From: Gracilibacillus boraciitolerans JCM 21714
GTDB lineage: Bacteria > Bacillota > Bacilli > Bacillales > Amphibacillaceae
DNA length: 47,701 bases
NCBI RefSeq assembly: GCF_000521485.1
Contig: NZ_BAVS01000025.1
Coordinates: 1 to 47,701, forward strand
Reading direction: 5' to 3'
How positions within the stretch are numbered: the stretch's first letter is position 1; each line of letters starts with the position of its first letter. This document shows positions 28,270 through 37,260 of the stretch, in pieces. Made by a program: the position numbers and the translations under genes. The notes beneath the pieces were generated by a model. That model was given only the letters and a program-made list of their open reading frames with translations, did no database searches and was not told where the DNA came from.

Positions 28270-29126
28270 TTAATCTATTGTTTTTTCAATGACGAACATT
28301 GCTTTACTGTCTGGTAGTCTTATGTTCCTGTTATCAACTGCATCTGTAAAATCAATTTTCTTGGATAAAAAGTAATGATAGCCTTCTTGCAGATAATTTT
28401 CATGTTTAAGGATATGTGCGCCTTTGAGTAAACTTTTTAAATATAAAAGATATTCATGCAATGTCATGATGCCAAATTGTTCTTTCACTTCACGATCGTA
28501 GGCATCTTCTCCCCCCCAAGTATAGGTGTACAGAAATTCCATCGCATCATCTAAAGGAAGAACGACATGACCATCACCAACATACTTTAACTGGATTTGT
28601 CTTCCTTTAAAGTCGTTCGTGAATCTTTTCACAATGTTAATATCTCCTTTATTTTTAAACCAAATGGCAACATCATGAGAGGATTTCGGTGGTCTAATGC
28701 CGTCTCGAATAATAATACGGCCACCTTTTGGTAGGACATTCCAAGCGCCTTGTAATGCTTCACTAACGGCGTCTATACTAAAATCGTTGTAAGAATATAC
28801 TTCATGAAGTACAGAAGAAAATAATACGGTATCTATCTCTCCGTATTCAAAATATTCATCGATTTTTCTAACATCACCTTGTACTAGCTTAGGATTATAA
28901 TTACTTGCTGTAGTATCAAAAAGTGTCTTGGTGTAGCTGATTGATTTATGAGACAAATCGATTCCATGTGCCTTAAAGCTTGATCGAATAATTTTTTGAT
29001 CATTTCCCCCCCTCCACCACTACCAGCATCAAGCACGTTCTTTCCTGCAATATATGGAATCACTCTAAGTTTGTCATCAATATTTATATTTAATTCTTCG
29101 AAGTAGTCTGTTGTATGTTGTAGCAA
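28270..29126 (-). CDS. SAM-dependent methyltransferase (one frame break)
   Basis: TTG start at 29126 after AGGAGGG. The SAM motif NVLDAGSGGGEMIKK is read with one extra Gly from C7 29006-29012. The frame then breaks at the T6 28992-28997 (A6 in the gene); seven would give EMIKKIIRSSFKAHGIDLSHKS and run on to 28270, about 285 residues. VQGDVRKID and VLFSSVLHEVYSY are motifs II/III of class I methyltransferases. C7 at 28511-28517 adds a Gly (TWGGEDAYD). Substrate unknown. It is convergent with the xylosidase. Confidence 0.75.
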
Positions 29127-29433
29127 TTGTTACCCTCCTGTTTCTTATTCAGTTAACCTTTATATTATATATAATTTTGGGGGGTCTATTTCAAGCTAAT
29201 AACTAGAAGTTTGTAAAAAGTCTTTTGTTTTAAGGATGACATAATCGTTAAAATAGTCTATTAGGCGTTGATTTAGTGGGATAAACTATAAGCATTTTCT
29301 TTGTAATTTTCATTTGATTTTGGTATCGTTTTCATAACGATTATTTATATGAAAGGGGTTTCAGTAGTTTCGCTTTAATGCCAAGGCTTTCGTCATAATA
29401 TTAATAAATTGGAGTATAAGGGAGGAATTACAA
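29127..29433. other. Divergent intergenic region, no gene seen
   Basis: About 300 bases between the methyltransferase and the reductase, with a G6 run at 29179-29184. GGGAGG about ten bases before 29434 is the ribosome binding site of the reductase. I could not pick promoters with confidence. Confidence 0.4.
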
Positions 29434-30404
29434 ATGCAATATCGTACATTAGGTAATTCGAATTTATCTTTATCTGAATTATGTTTTGGACCAATGAGAT
29501 GGGATGATGTGAAAGAGGGGGGGGAAAAAGCCTTTAATCGGGCTGTCGACCTAGGTGTGAATGTTATTCATTCCAGCTATGAATATAATACGATTGATCA
29601 GCTTGGGGGGGCATGTATTGGGAAACATTCAAAGCGAAATCAGCTTCATCACATCATTAAAGTATCAACCCTGATTATGGTGAAACTAGGTTTGATAAGC
29701 AGCTTTTTCGAAAGCGAGTCGAGGATGCATTAAAGACATTACATACGGATTGTATTGATGTTGTACAGCATTTGCATCGTACGGTCTCTAAGGATATTGT
29801 TTACCATAAAGAAGGAAATCCGGAACGATTAGCTGGTTTTTCTGAAGTAACAGAGGAATTATTGGAAACATTTGAACAATTGAAACAAGAAGGAAAAGTA
29901 AAGTATTTAGCATCTTTTCCAATGACAACAGCATATGCGAAAAAGGTTGTGAATAGCGGAAAATATCAGGCTCTGGCTGGTTATTATAATCCGATTGAAA
30001 CAGAAATGGCAAGTTTATTTCCAGAGATGAAGCAGCAGGGGATGGGATACATTGCAATTCGTCCTTTATTGGCAGGATTACTCACGGATAAACGGGCAAA
30101 CCGGGACCAGCTACCAGAAGATTCTTCTCTTCGTGATCATAGCTGGGATGATGCCTATCAGTTATTTGATAAGGTAAAAGAAGTAGTTCCAGCATCAGAA
30201 ATCAGTTGGGAATCCTTTGCGATTAAATTTTGTTTAGCAGATCCAACTGTCACGACAACGGTGATGGGTCTAAACAATCCTGCGCAAGTAGAAGCTGCTG
30301 TTAAAGCAGCAAATGGAGTCTACCCAGATGCAGAATTAGTTCAACAAGTATGGAATACCATTGCCAAACATCGTAAAGAAAGAAATACCTGGCCACCTTA
30401 TTAA
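29434..30404 (+). CDS. Aldo/keto reductase family protein (one frame break)
   Basis: MQYRTLGNSNLSLSELCFG is the usual aldo/keto reductase start. The frame breaks at about 29665-29671; one extra A in TCAACCC gives KVSNPDYGETRFDKQLFRKR and continues to 30404, about 322 residues. The likely catalytic Tyr is in SSYEYN, and VVQHLHR, GKVKYLASFPMT and the C-terminal VMGLNNPAQVEAA follow the TIM-barrel family pattern. G8 29517-29524 and G7 29605-29611 each add a Gly. NADPH-dependent reduction of a carbonyl is expected, substrate unknown. Confidence 0.8.
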
Positions 30405-30408
30405 AAGG

Positions 30409-30624
30409 TAGGGAGCGATACTATATTTTACTTAACTTCTCCCAAGAAGAACAGTTGATTAAGGTTAAACAGGAAATGAAGAGCTTACTGGATAGTAGTA
30501 CAGTTACTGGAGATGTGAGATTGACAGCATATGATGTAATGGTGTTGAAAGAAATTAAATATGGCAACGTAAAAAGAAGTACTTTAAATAGAAGTGCTTC
30601 TTTTTATTTATCCCTAAACATCTA
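30409..30624 (+). pseudogene. 3' remnant of a glycoside hydrolase gene
   Basis: An open frame without a start reads YYILLNFSQEEQLIKVKQE, then GDVRLTAYDVMVLKE, the usual C-terminal beta domain of GH13-type alpha-glucosidases and related sugar hydrolases (LLNFS near its start, LRPYEAVV-like near its end). The catalytic part is absent and the aldo/keto reductase lies directly upstream, so this is the scar of a deletion. Confidence 0.5.
30571..30605 (+). terminator. Terminator of the glycosidase remnant
   Basis: AAAAAGAAGTACTT and AAGTGCTTCTTTTT form a 14-bp hairpin with one G-T pair and end in a T run. Confidence 0.75.
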
Positions 30625-30851
30625 AATACGGGATGTAGTACCTGTCTCTTTTTCCTAATATTAATACTTTTCGCTTACTAATTTCTATTTTATGGATAAT
30701 ATTCGGGATGAATAATTATTATATATATGTAAGTATTTGTAGATAATTGTCAAAAGCGTTTCTAAACTACTATAAAAAATATCGGGATACCTTGATATGA
30801 AGATAATACTAGGAACATTGTCCTGTTTTTAGTAAAATATTACAATATTGG

Positions 30852-30879
30852 TTGACATTATTTGGTGAAATCTTCTAAT
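30852..30879 (+). promoter_or_regulatory. Candidate promoter of the type VII secretion operon
   Basis: TTGACA (30852-30857) and TCTAAT (30874-30879) with a 16-base spacer, about 65 bases before esxA. A TATAAT at 30882 is too far for the same -35. AAAGGGAGATG precedes the esxA start. Confidence 0.45.
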
Positions 30880-30943
30880 CTTATAATAAGAAATACTTAG
30901 GTTACTAACCTAGCTAATTTTCAAAAAAAGGGAGATGTAAAAA

Positions 30944-31243
30944 ATGGCAGGACAAATTCGTATGTCACCAGAGGAATTAAAAGCAAGAGCACAGGTATAT
31001 GGTCAAGGATCTGATCAGATTACAGAAGTGCTAAACAAATTGAAGAATTTGCAGGATCAACTTAGAGGGGGGGAATGGGAAGGTCGCGCATTTGAACGAT
31101 TTGACGATCAATTCAGAGAATTGGAACCAAAAGTTCAAAACTTCTCCCAGCTATTATTAGAAATTCAAACCCAATTACAAAAAACTGCACAAGCAATGCA
31201 GGAACAAGATGAAGCTCTTTCTCAAAACTTCGGCCTGAGATAA
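30944..31243 (+). CDS. esxA: WXG100 secreted substrate EsxA/YukE
   Basis: A 99-residue helical hairpin protein of the WXG100 family. The turn motif is W45-E46-G47. It is the small secreted substrate and structural partner of the Ess/Yuk type VII secretion system and binds the EssC ATPase. It leads the operon, as in Bacillus yukE. G7 at 31067-31073 gives RGGEWEG, probably RGEWEG in the cell. Confidence 0.95.
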   Translation: MAGQIRMSPEELKARAQVYGQGSDQITEVLNKLKNLQDQLRGGEWEGRAFERFDDQFRELEPKVQNFSQLLLEIQTQLQKTAQAMQEQDEALSQNFGLR

Positions 31244-31281
31244 GCTGCCGCTCAATTATTAGCTTAAAGAACGAAATGTGG

Positions 31282-31309
31282 GCTACACGATGAAGTGCTA
31301 TTGTGTAGC
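31282..31309 (+). promoter_or_regulatory. Hairpin between esxA and esaA
   Basis: GCTACACGAT and ATTGTGTAGC form ten-base arms with one mismatch and an eight-base loop. No long U run follows, so partial termination or mRNA protection is likely, which would keep EsxA more abundant than the membrane proteins. Confidence 0.5.
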
Positions 31310-31402
31310 TCCTAATGATTACTGCCTATTTTTTATCTTTCCTACTATCAGCACTAATTATTTTATTAAAAGAAATTATAGAATACATAGGAGATGTCAT
31401 AT

Positions 31403-34400
31403 ATGAAAAAATCGTTCATACAGCTACCACTCTTCATGGCGCTTATCGTAGCTATGATCTTTGGCTTATCTCATTTATCTTTGGATGGTGGTGCGTCTGT
31501 AAGTGAGAATGTGAATAGTCCAAATGAAGATAGAATGTCTATCGCGCTTGTGAATGAAGACGAGGGTGCCGTTTTTAGTGAAGCGGAATTAGATTTCGGT
31601 AATGCCTTCGTTTCGAGTATTAACCAAAATAGTAATCATGAATGGTTTGTAGTAAGTAGAGGAGTAGCAGAAAGTGGTTTGGAACGAAATACGTATGACA
31701 TGATGATTGTCATTCCGAACGATTTTACTCAGAAAGCCTTATCGATAGAGGCTGAAACTCCTGAACAAGTAGTACTGAATTATAAAATTAACGCTTCTGA
31801 CAGTGAAGCCATTCGTGCCCAGGCAGAAGAAACGGCTAGCAGTATCTTAAATGATTTTAACCGTAGAATTATTGATGTTTATTTTGCAAGTGTCATTGGT
31901 AATTTACAGGATGCACAGGATAATGTTGCACAACTTGTTGAAGAATATGAGAACTTAACTTATACATATAATAATGCTGTCAATGAGCCATTGTCAGGCT
32001 ACACTACCCAATTCACAGCGATAAAAGATAATACAGCAATGTCAGTGGACAGCTTTAGTAACTTTGAAAACTTACTGAATTCATATCGGGAAAGTTTAGT
32101 AGAACAGTTTGGAAGTTATGAAGAGTATCGTTCAGGTATTGATGACGTCAATGATACCCAGCAAGCTAATTATGTAATAAATCAAGCATTTTATGAACAA
32201 TTAAACGCTTTTAAGAATGGATTAGAAAATGGTGATGTGAATAACCAATTACAACAACTTCAAGAAACAAATCAATTTATTAATTCTCAGTTTCAGATAA
32301 ACGAAGATCAAGAGAATCAGATGAGAAATATTGCATTTCATACAAATGGTATCCGTAATCGTCTTGATCAAGCATTGAAAGAATTAGAAAAAGAACAAGC
32401 CGAATTCGATGTGGTGGCAATAAACACCAATGTGAAGGAACGCTTAGCGGTCATTATGGAGGAAGCATTTGACGATGAAGATCAATTAACTGTATTACTA
32501 TCCTCTCAACAAGATCGGTTACTAGCAAAAATAGAGGATCAAATCGCAAACTTACCATCATTAGATATAGACGGACTGGAGGATACCGAACTTTCTCCTG
32601 AAATTATCAGAGAATTACAAAATGTTATTAAGGTTACAGAAAAATATAATAGTGAGTTTAATGAAGTGCCCCTTAACAATCCAGATATGATTTTATCTGA
32701 ACATATACAAACACTTAAAACCAGTTTGAACAAAAACGGTGTTGTATTGACAGATAAAGTGATTCTTCCTGAATCAGATAAACCATTAAGGGATTTTAAA
32801 GTATATGATATCCCAGAAGGTTTCGAGATTAATAGATTAGTTGTACAGCTTCCAGATGAAGAAGAGGTGGTTTTTGACGATTATCAGGAGAACGAGATGG
32901 TTACGTTACCGAGCTATCAAAATGGGGGGGAGTTTACGATTTCTTTATCCCTTCGTCTAAAAGATGACTATCTGGATATGCCAATTAACATTTTTAACAT
33001 AAAGCAATGGAAGTGGGACTTATACCAAATCGATGAAGAAGATAAAGGATTACTTGACCTTCTAGACATTTTCAAAAACAAGCAGGACGACAAAGAAACA
33101 GATGATTCTGTTCCAAATGCTGATTCTGATGAAACGTCTTCTGATCAAGAGAACAGCAATGGGGGGGATGAAACAACTGATCAATCAGATAGTCCAGACA
33201 AAAATAACGATAATACAGATCAAACAGATAACGAAGACAATCCAACAGGAACTGAAGAAGATCAGGACAGTTCTGATGGGAACGGAAATGACGAAAATAC
33301 AGAAGGAAACGATGATGAGCAAGAAAACCCTGAAGAGAACCAAGGCGAAAATGATGGAACTCCAGGGGACAACGAGGAAAATGAAAGAACACCGGGAGAT
33401 AATGAAGATAATAAAGGAAATCCAGATGAAAATGACGGATCGGATGAAGAGGAAGAAGAAACAGAAATTGAATTAGTTGCAATCGATCATCATCATATTC
33501 GTCATAATGTCCAAACACCACTTATTGATGAAGTAACTAAAGATTTGATCCGATCTGTGGAGAACACGATCTCTCCTTATCAAAAGTTACTATCATCATA
33601 TGAAGCCTATTTTGGAATGTCCTTGACATGTACAGATGTTGAAGGTGACGAATGTGCGAATATAAGTGATGAAATAAGCTTAGTGGAAATGGCGACAGAT
33701 GATTCCCTTTATGCTTTATTTAATAAAAATGTCAGCGAGTTATTAACCAATTATATTGCAGATCAAGTAATCGCTGATGTATTGCAAGAAATAAAAGAAC
33801 CTTTAGCAAACTATCAGGGACAAATAGAAGGTCATCGCAGCTTTGTTGAACAAACAAATCTGAAAGCAGATCAGCTAGCAAATACCATCACGCAAACCAA
33901 AGAATCGGCGCGGGTTTTAAACGATAATTTACAAAAATCACTAGAAGATATAATCGAGTGGAGAAATCAAAGTTTAGTGCTAATCGAGGACCAGGCGGAA
34001 ATTCAAAATCGAAATGACGAAGAGCAGACAATGGTGATGGCTTTAGGAGACAGGTATCAGCCGTTGCTTACACAAAGTCAGTCTCTTGCAGATGCAGCTT
34101 CCACTAATCTGACTGAAGCGGAGACGGTTTATCAGACTTTTGAAAGAATTGATACACAAGCAGACACGATTCAGCAAAGTGGATCGAGTATCATCCAACA
34201 AGCAGATACATTAGCAGAAAATATGACATCGAAATTGATGAACGACCAGAATTTCGCGGAGAATTTCTCCACAGTGATGGCAAATAGTCGAATTGGCGAA
34301 AGACAAAATGAAGATTTATATGACTTTTTATCAAATCCAGTTGAAACAAAAAATGCGGGTGTCATTATTGAAACGGAAACATTTACACCATATTTTCTTG

Positions 34401-34972
34401 TGGTAATAACATTTATTGTTGCCTTGTTTACAGCTTACGGTATTTCAACAATCAATCAAAAGCGGTCACAAGAGGATCAATTTAAAACAGAAGAATCTCT
34501 TGTTGGTCAGAATGGTTTGATTACTGGAATTACTGCCGCTATAGGGGGGGTATTAGAAGGATTAGTAATCGGAATTTCCTCGTCCACCCTTCTTAATATT
34601 GCGGGTGAAAAATTAGTTATTTGGAATGGGTTAATGGTATTGATAATGGTTACCATGGTGCTTGCTGCCACTTACTTGTTACGACAACTGAAAATGCTTG
34701 GCATGTTCCTTTTACTAATGGTAATCAGTTTGTATCTTTTCCTAACAGGTGCTCTAACCAATAGCTTGTCAGGTGTTGGACAGTTGCGTGACTATTCTCC
34801 ATTACAATTTGTTGAAAAATTATTAAATCGTGTAATCCAAGGTGCTTCTGACTACGGTTTTATCGTTTTTGGGTTGATCGTGATTGCGTTACTCGCCTTG
34901 ACCGCAAATTTATTAGTCGTGAGTCGAGGATCAACAAAAATAACGGAGGAAGATGATAAGAATGCCGCTTAA
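31403..34972 (+). CDS. esaA: Type VII secretion membrane protein EsaA/YueB
   Basis: About 1190 residues. The ATG at 31403 is ten bases after ATAGGAG; an ATG at 31394 is too close to it. One N-terminal membrane helix (residues 4-26), a very long extracellular domain with coiled coils, then about five membrane segments from residue 993 on: the YhgE/Pip topology. In B. subtilis YueB is also the receptor of phage SPP1. Residues 558-688 form an acidic, low-complexity insert rich in Asp, Glu, Asn and Gly inside the outer domain. G7 runs at 32924, 33161 and 34545 are in frame. The stop overlaps essA. Confidence 0.92.
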   Translation: MKKSFIQLPLFMALIVAMIFGLSHLSLDGGASVSENVNSPNEDRMSIALVNEDEGAVFSEAELDFGNAFVSSINQNSNHEWFVVSRGVAESGLERNTYDMMIVIPNDFTQKALSIEAETPEQVVLNYKINASDSEAIRAQAEETASSILNDFNRRIIDVYFASVIGNLQDAQDNVAQLVEEYENLTYTYNNAVNEPLSGYTTQFTAIKDNTAMSVDSFSNFENLLNSYRESLVEQFGSYEEYRSGIDDVNDTQQANYVINQAFYEQLNAFKNGLENGDVNNQLQQLQETNQFINSQFQINEDQENQMRNIAFHTNGIRNRLDQALKELEKEQAEFDVVAINTNVKERLAVIMEEAFDDEDQLTVLLSSQQDRLLAKIEDQIANLPSLDIDGLEDTELSPEIIRELQNVIKVTEKYNSEFNEVPLNNPDMILSEHIQTLKTSLNKNGVVLTDKVILPESDKPLRDFKVYDIPEGFEINRLVVQLPDEEEVVFDDYQENEMVTLPSYQNGGEFTISLSLRLKDDYLDMPINIFNIKQWKWDLYQIDEEDKGLLDLLDIFKNKQDDKETDDSVPNADSDETSSDQENSNGGDETTDQSDSPDKNNDNTDQTDNEDNPTGTEEDQDSSDGNGNDENTEGNDDEQENPEENQGENDGTPGDNEENERTPGDNEDNKGNPDENDGSDEEEEETEIELVAIDHHHIRHNVQTPLIDEVTKDLIRSVENTISPYQKLLSSYEAYFGMSLTCTDVEGDECANISDEISLVEMATDDSLYALFNKNVSELLTNYIADQVIADVLQEIKEPLANYQGQIEGHRSFVEQTNLKADQLANTITQTKESARVLNDNLQKSLEDIIEWRNQSLVLIEDQAEIQNRNDEEQTMVMALGDRYQPLLTQSQSLADAASTNLTEAETVYQTFERIDTQADTIQQSGSSIIQQADTLAENMTSKLMNDQNFAENFSTVMANSRIGERQNEDLYDFLSNPVETKNAGVIIETETFTPYFLVVITFIVALFTAYGISTINQKRSQEDQFKTEESLVGQNGLITGITAAIGGVLEGLVIGISSSTLLNIAGEKLVIWNGLMVLIMVTMVLAATYLLRQLKMLGMFLLLMVISLYLFLTGALTNSLSGVGQLRDYSPLQFVEKLLNRVIQGASDYGFIVFGLIVIALLALTANLLVVSRGSTKITEEDDKNAA

Positions 34973-35456
34973 GTTAATCAGTATCATCCTCTTAATAAAT
35001 TTCTGTCTTCTCCTGCTGATGCCACTTTCTGCCTCAGCAGAAGACAGTGATCAGAATAAGGGGAAAATTGACTGGAAAATCGATCGAATTATTGAAAAAG
35101 GTCAAAAAAAGGAAAACAATAATAGAGAAACAGAATTGGAAAAACGTTTTCCTAATTTGTTTAAGGAAGAGACTGCTGAAGTAATCTCTGCAATTCAAGC
35201 AGCAGAAAAACAATCGATAGAGCAATTGGAGCGCGATTTGTTTTCCTCAAATATAGAGGGAAACACGACGATTGAGAAAACGAAACAAGCATTATTCACT
35301 TCAGACTATGTTGCACCAAGTTCAGTTGCAGCTGAAGCTGAAGACCAAGAAGAAAACGGAAACTCCTTTAATACCTTACTAATGGGAGGGTTAGCAGCGT
35401 TAGCCTGCTTTGTCAGTTTAGGAGTTTATATTTTATATCAGCGGATTGCTAATTAG
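34962..35456 (+). CDS. essA: Type VII secretion membrane protein EssA
   Basis: About 164 residues. The ATG at 34962 is spaced eleven bases from GGAGGA (34945-34950); the one at 34953 is only two bases away. Signal-like N-terminal helix ending LSASAE, a helical charged middle, and a C-terminal membrane helix (FNTLLMGGLAALACFVSLGVY). This matches EssA, an essential membrane component of the Ess complex. It overlaps the end of esaA by 11 bases. Confidence 0.85.
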   Translation: MPLKLISIILLINFCLLLLMPLSASAEDSDQNKGKIDWKIDRIIEKGQKKENNNRETELEKRFPNLFKEETAEVISAIQAAEKQSIEQLERDLFSSNIEGNTTIEKTKQALFTSDYVAPSSVAAEAEDQEENGNSFNTLLMGGLAALACFVSLGVYILYQRIAN

Positions 35457-35467
35457 GAGTGTAGCAC

Positions 35468-35722
35468 ATGAAGAACAGCCATATTGATGTAACAATTGAT
35501 TTTCGGGAAAGTGGATTAGCAGATAGCTATGATTTAAAAATTCCTGTGCATATTTCGGTGAAACAACTATTGCAGGACGTGATGGCAGCGTTGAAAATAA
35601 GTGACATACAGGAAGTGAAATCCGTTATTAAGGTGAAAACAAAAGGATTGGTGTTAGCGGATGATGATATGCTGATTGATTACCCAGTAACAAACGGTGA
35701 TATTTTAACTGTTTTGCGTTGA
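35468..35722 (+). CDS. esaB: Ubiquitin-like type VII secretion protein EsaB/YukD
   Basis: An 84-residue cytoplasmic protein with the beta-grasp pattern of YukD: IDVTIDFRESGLADSYDLKI, a helix with VKQLLQDVMAALKI and the final DGDILTVLR-like strand. Unlike ubiquitin it has no C-terminal Gly-Gly. In S. aureus EsaB is needed for or tunes secretion. AGGAG lies nine bases upstream. Confidence 0.9.
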   Translation: MKNSHIDVTIDFRESGLADSYDLKIPVHISVKQLLQDVMAALKISDIQEVKSVIKVKTKGLVLADDDMLIDYPVTNGDILTVLR

Positions 35723-35753
35723 GAGACCCTACAAGATGAAGGAGAAAGTTATT

Positions 35754-37010
35754 ATGAGCGATATGAGCGAAATCAATATAGAGATCGATTCCTTAACACT
35801 TCCATTTTCCATTACAGAAAACACGTGGAAACTAAGGCTAGCCAAATCACAAACTCGTGTGAAAGATTCCCAACAAATTCATATGGTAACAAGAGCAAAT
35901 GAAGATACATTTGTACCATTAGAAGTTGAAGAAGAGGGAGATGCTTTCACTTTTTCGTTTTTTATTGATCCTGAGAAAAAGAAGTGGAAGGATTTAGAGA
36001 AGCTTCATCGCAATGAGAAATTACGTTTGTTATGCAACGTTTCCAAACTGAAAAACTATTTATTATCACGCCTTACTTTTTTTCTACACCCTGATAACGT
36101 TATTTTTGATGATAATTTACAGCCACGTCTTATTTATCGAGGTGTGCGAAATGTGATTCCACCTTTTGAGATGGAAGAAGAATATTTCTGTAAACAATTA
36201 AAGTGTTACAGTATTGCACTTTTTCAAAAAAATACAGTTTTGATCAGCTTATGAACGGGGGGCTCTCGCACAAGCTAGTGATACTGATTTTGAAAAAATA
36301 TTAAGAAAGCAGAGAATCTTGAGCAATTAATTAGCTATTTACAGAACAGCTATCAATCAGAACAAAAGAAAACCGAAAAAACCATGCAATTAATACCAAC
36401 CAAGCGTTTCCAGTTATTTAAAAGACTTGCGATCGCTTTTATTATTGTGTCCGTTGTGTTAGCTGTGCCACTTGTTTATTTCGGTCTGATAAGTCTTCCA
36501 TATCAACACAATTTATTAGATGCCCATGAAGAATATCTAGCTGCTAATTACGGAGAAGTGATTAATTCCTTAATAGATGAACAGGCGGAAAACCTGCCAA
36601 AAGCATCAAAATACATACTTGCTTATTCTTATGTTTCTACAGAGCAGATCTCAGACAGTGATAAAAAAATAATTATGAATAACATCAGTTTGAACAGTGA
36701 TGCGAATTATTTACTTTATTGGATTTATAATGGTCGCGGCAATTTTGAGTCTGCGATGGATAAAGCAAAATACCTGGATGACCCGGTACTTATTATGCAT
36801 GGTTTAATCCAACAGATTGAGCAAGCAAAAAATGATCCTGATTTGAGCGGAGCAGAACGAGATGATATTGTGAATAATTTACAGGATGAATTGTTTGAGT
36901 ATAAAGAGGAATATAAACCTGATGTGACCGAAGAAAACCAATCTCAATCTGAAACAACGACTACTCCAAATAACGATGTACAAGGGGGGGATACTCAGTC
37001 TACAGAATAA
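35754..37010 (+). CDS. essB: Type VII secretion pseudokinase-like protein EssB/YukC (three local indels)
   Basis: The ATG at 35754 (MSDMSEINIEIDSLTLPF) follows GAAGGAG; an ATG at 35736 overlaps it. About 419 residues: kinase-like cytoplasmic domain, a membrane helix (LAIAFIIVSVVLAVPLVYFGL) and a helical outer domain ending in an acidic tail. Between 36226 and 36308 the frame shifts three times: A7 36226-36232 (eight expected), G6 36257-36262 (four expected) and AGAAAGC at 36304-36309 (one A short). The sum is zero, so the two long flanks share a frame but a stop (36252-36254) falls between them. Corrected, the junction reads FQKKYSFDQLMNGALAQA. The outer domain contacts EsaA and other components. 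Confidence 0.85.
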
Positions 37011-37209
37011 TACTTACGGACAAAAAATTGGAATTCAAGAATATTTGTCCGTAATAAACGATCTTATAGACAAAAAAGGAATAATATTAACTATTTTGTC
37101 CGTAAGAATTAATATTACGGACAAAAATAGCGGAACAACCCACAAACTGTCCATAAGAACACGTCTTACGGACAGAATTTGCACTTTCTTAATAAAACTG
37201 TCCATAAGA
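37011..37209. repeat. Array of TTACGGACA inverted repeats between essB and essC
   Basis: Seven copies of TTACGGACA, its variant with one change, or the reverse complement lie in 200 bases. Three hairpins can form: TTACGGACAAA (37014-37024) with TTTGTCCGTAA (37044-37054); TTTTGTCCGTAA (37094-37105) with TTACGGACAAAA (37115-37126), both 12-bp perfect arms; CTGTCCATAAG (37147-37157) with CTTACGGACAG (37165-37175), one mismatch. A seventh copy (TGTCCATAAG) is at 37199-37208. No gene is in this stretch. Confidence 0.85.
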
Positions 37210-37260
37210 ATAAAATAGTGAGTATTTACCTGTGGTGTGGTGAAGAGAGGAAGAAAACAA

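Noticed and set aside
30852-30887. TTGACA with TATAAT at 30882 as the esxA promoter
   Set aside because: The 24-base spacing is too long; I list the 16-base pair with TCTAAT instead.
33072-33521. A 149-residue reverse-strand frame opposite esaA
   Set aside because: It is the antisense shadow of the acidic low-complexity region, has no ribosome binding site and unnatural composition.
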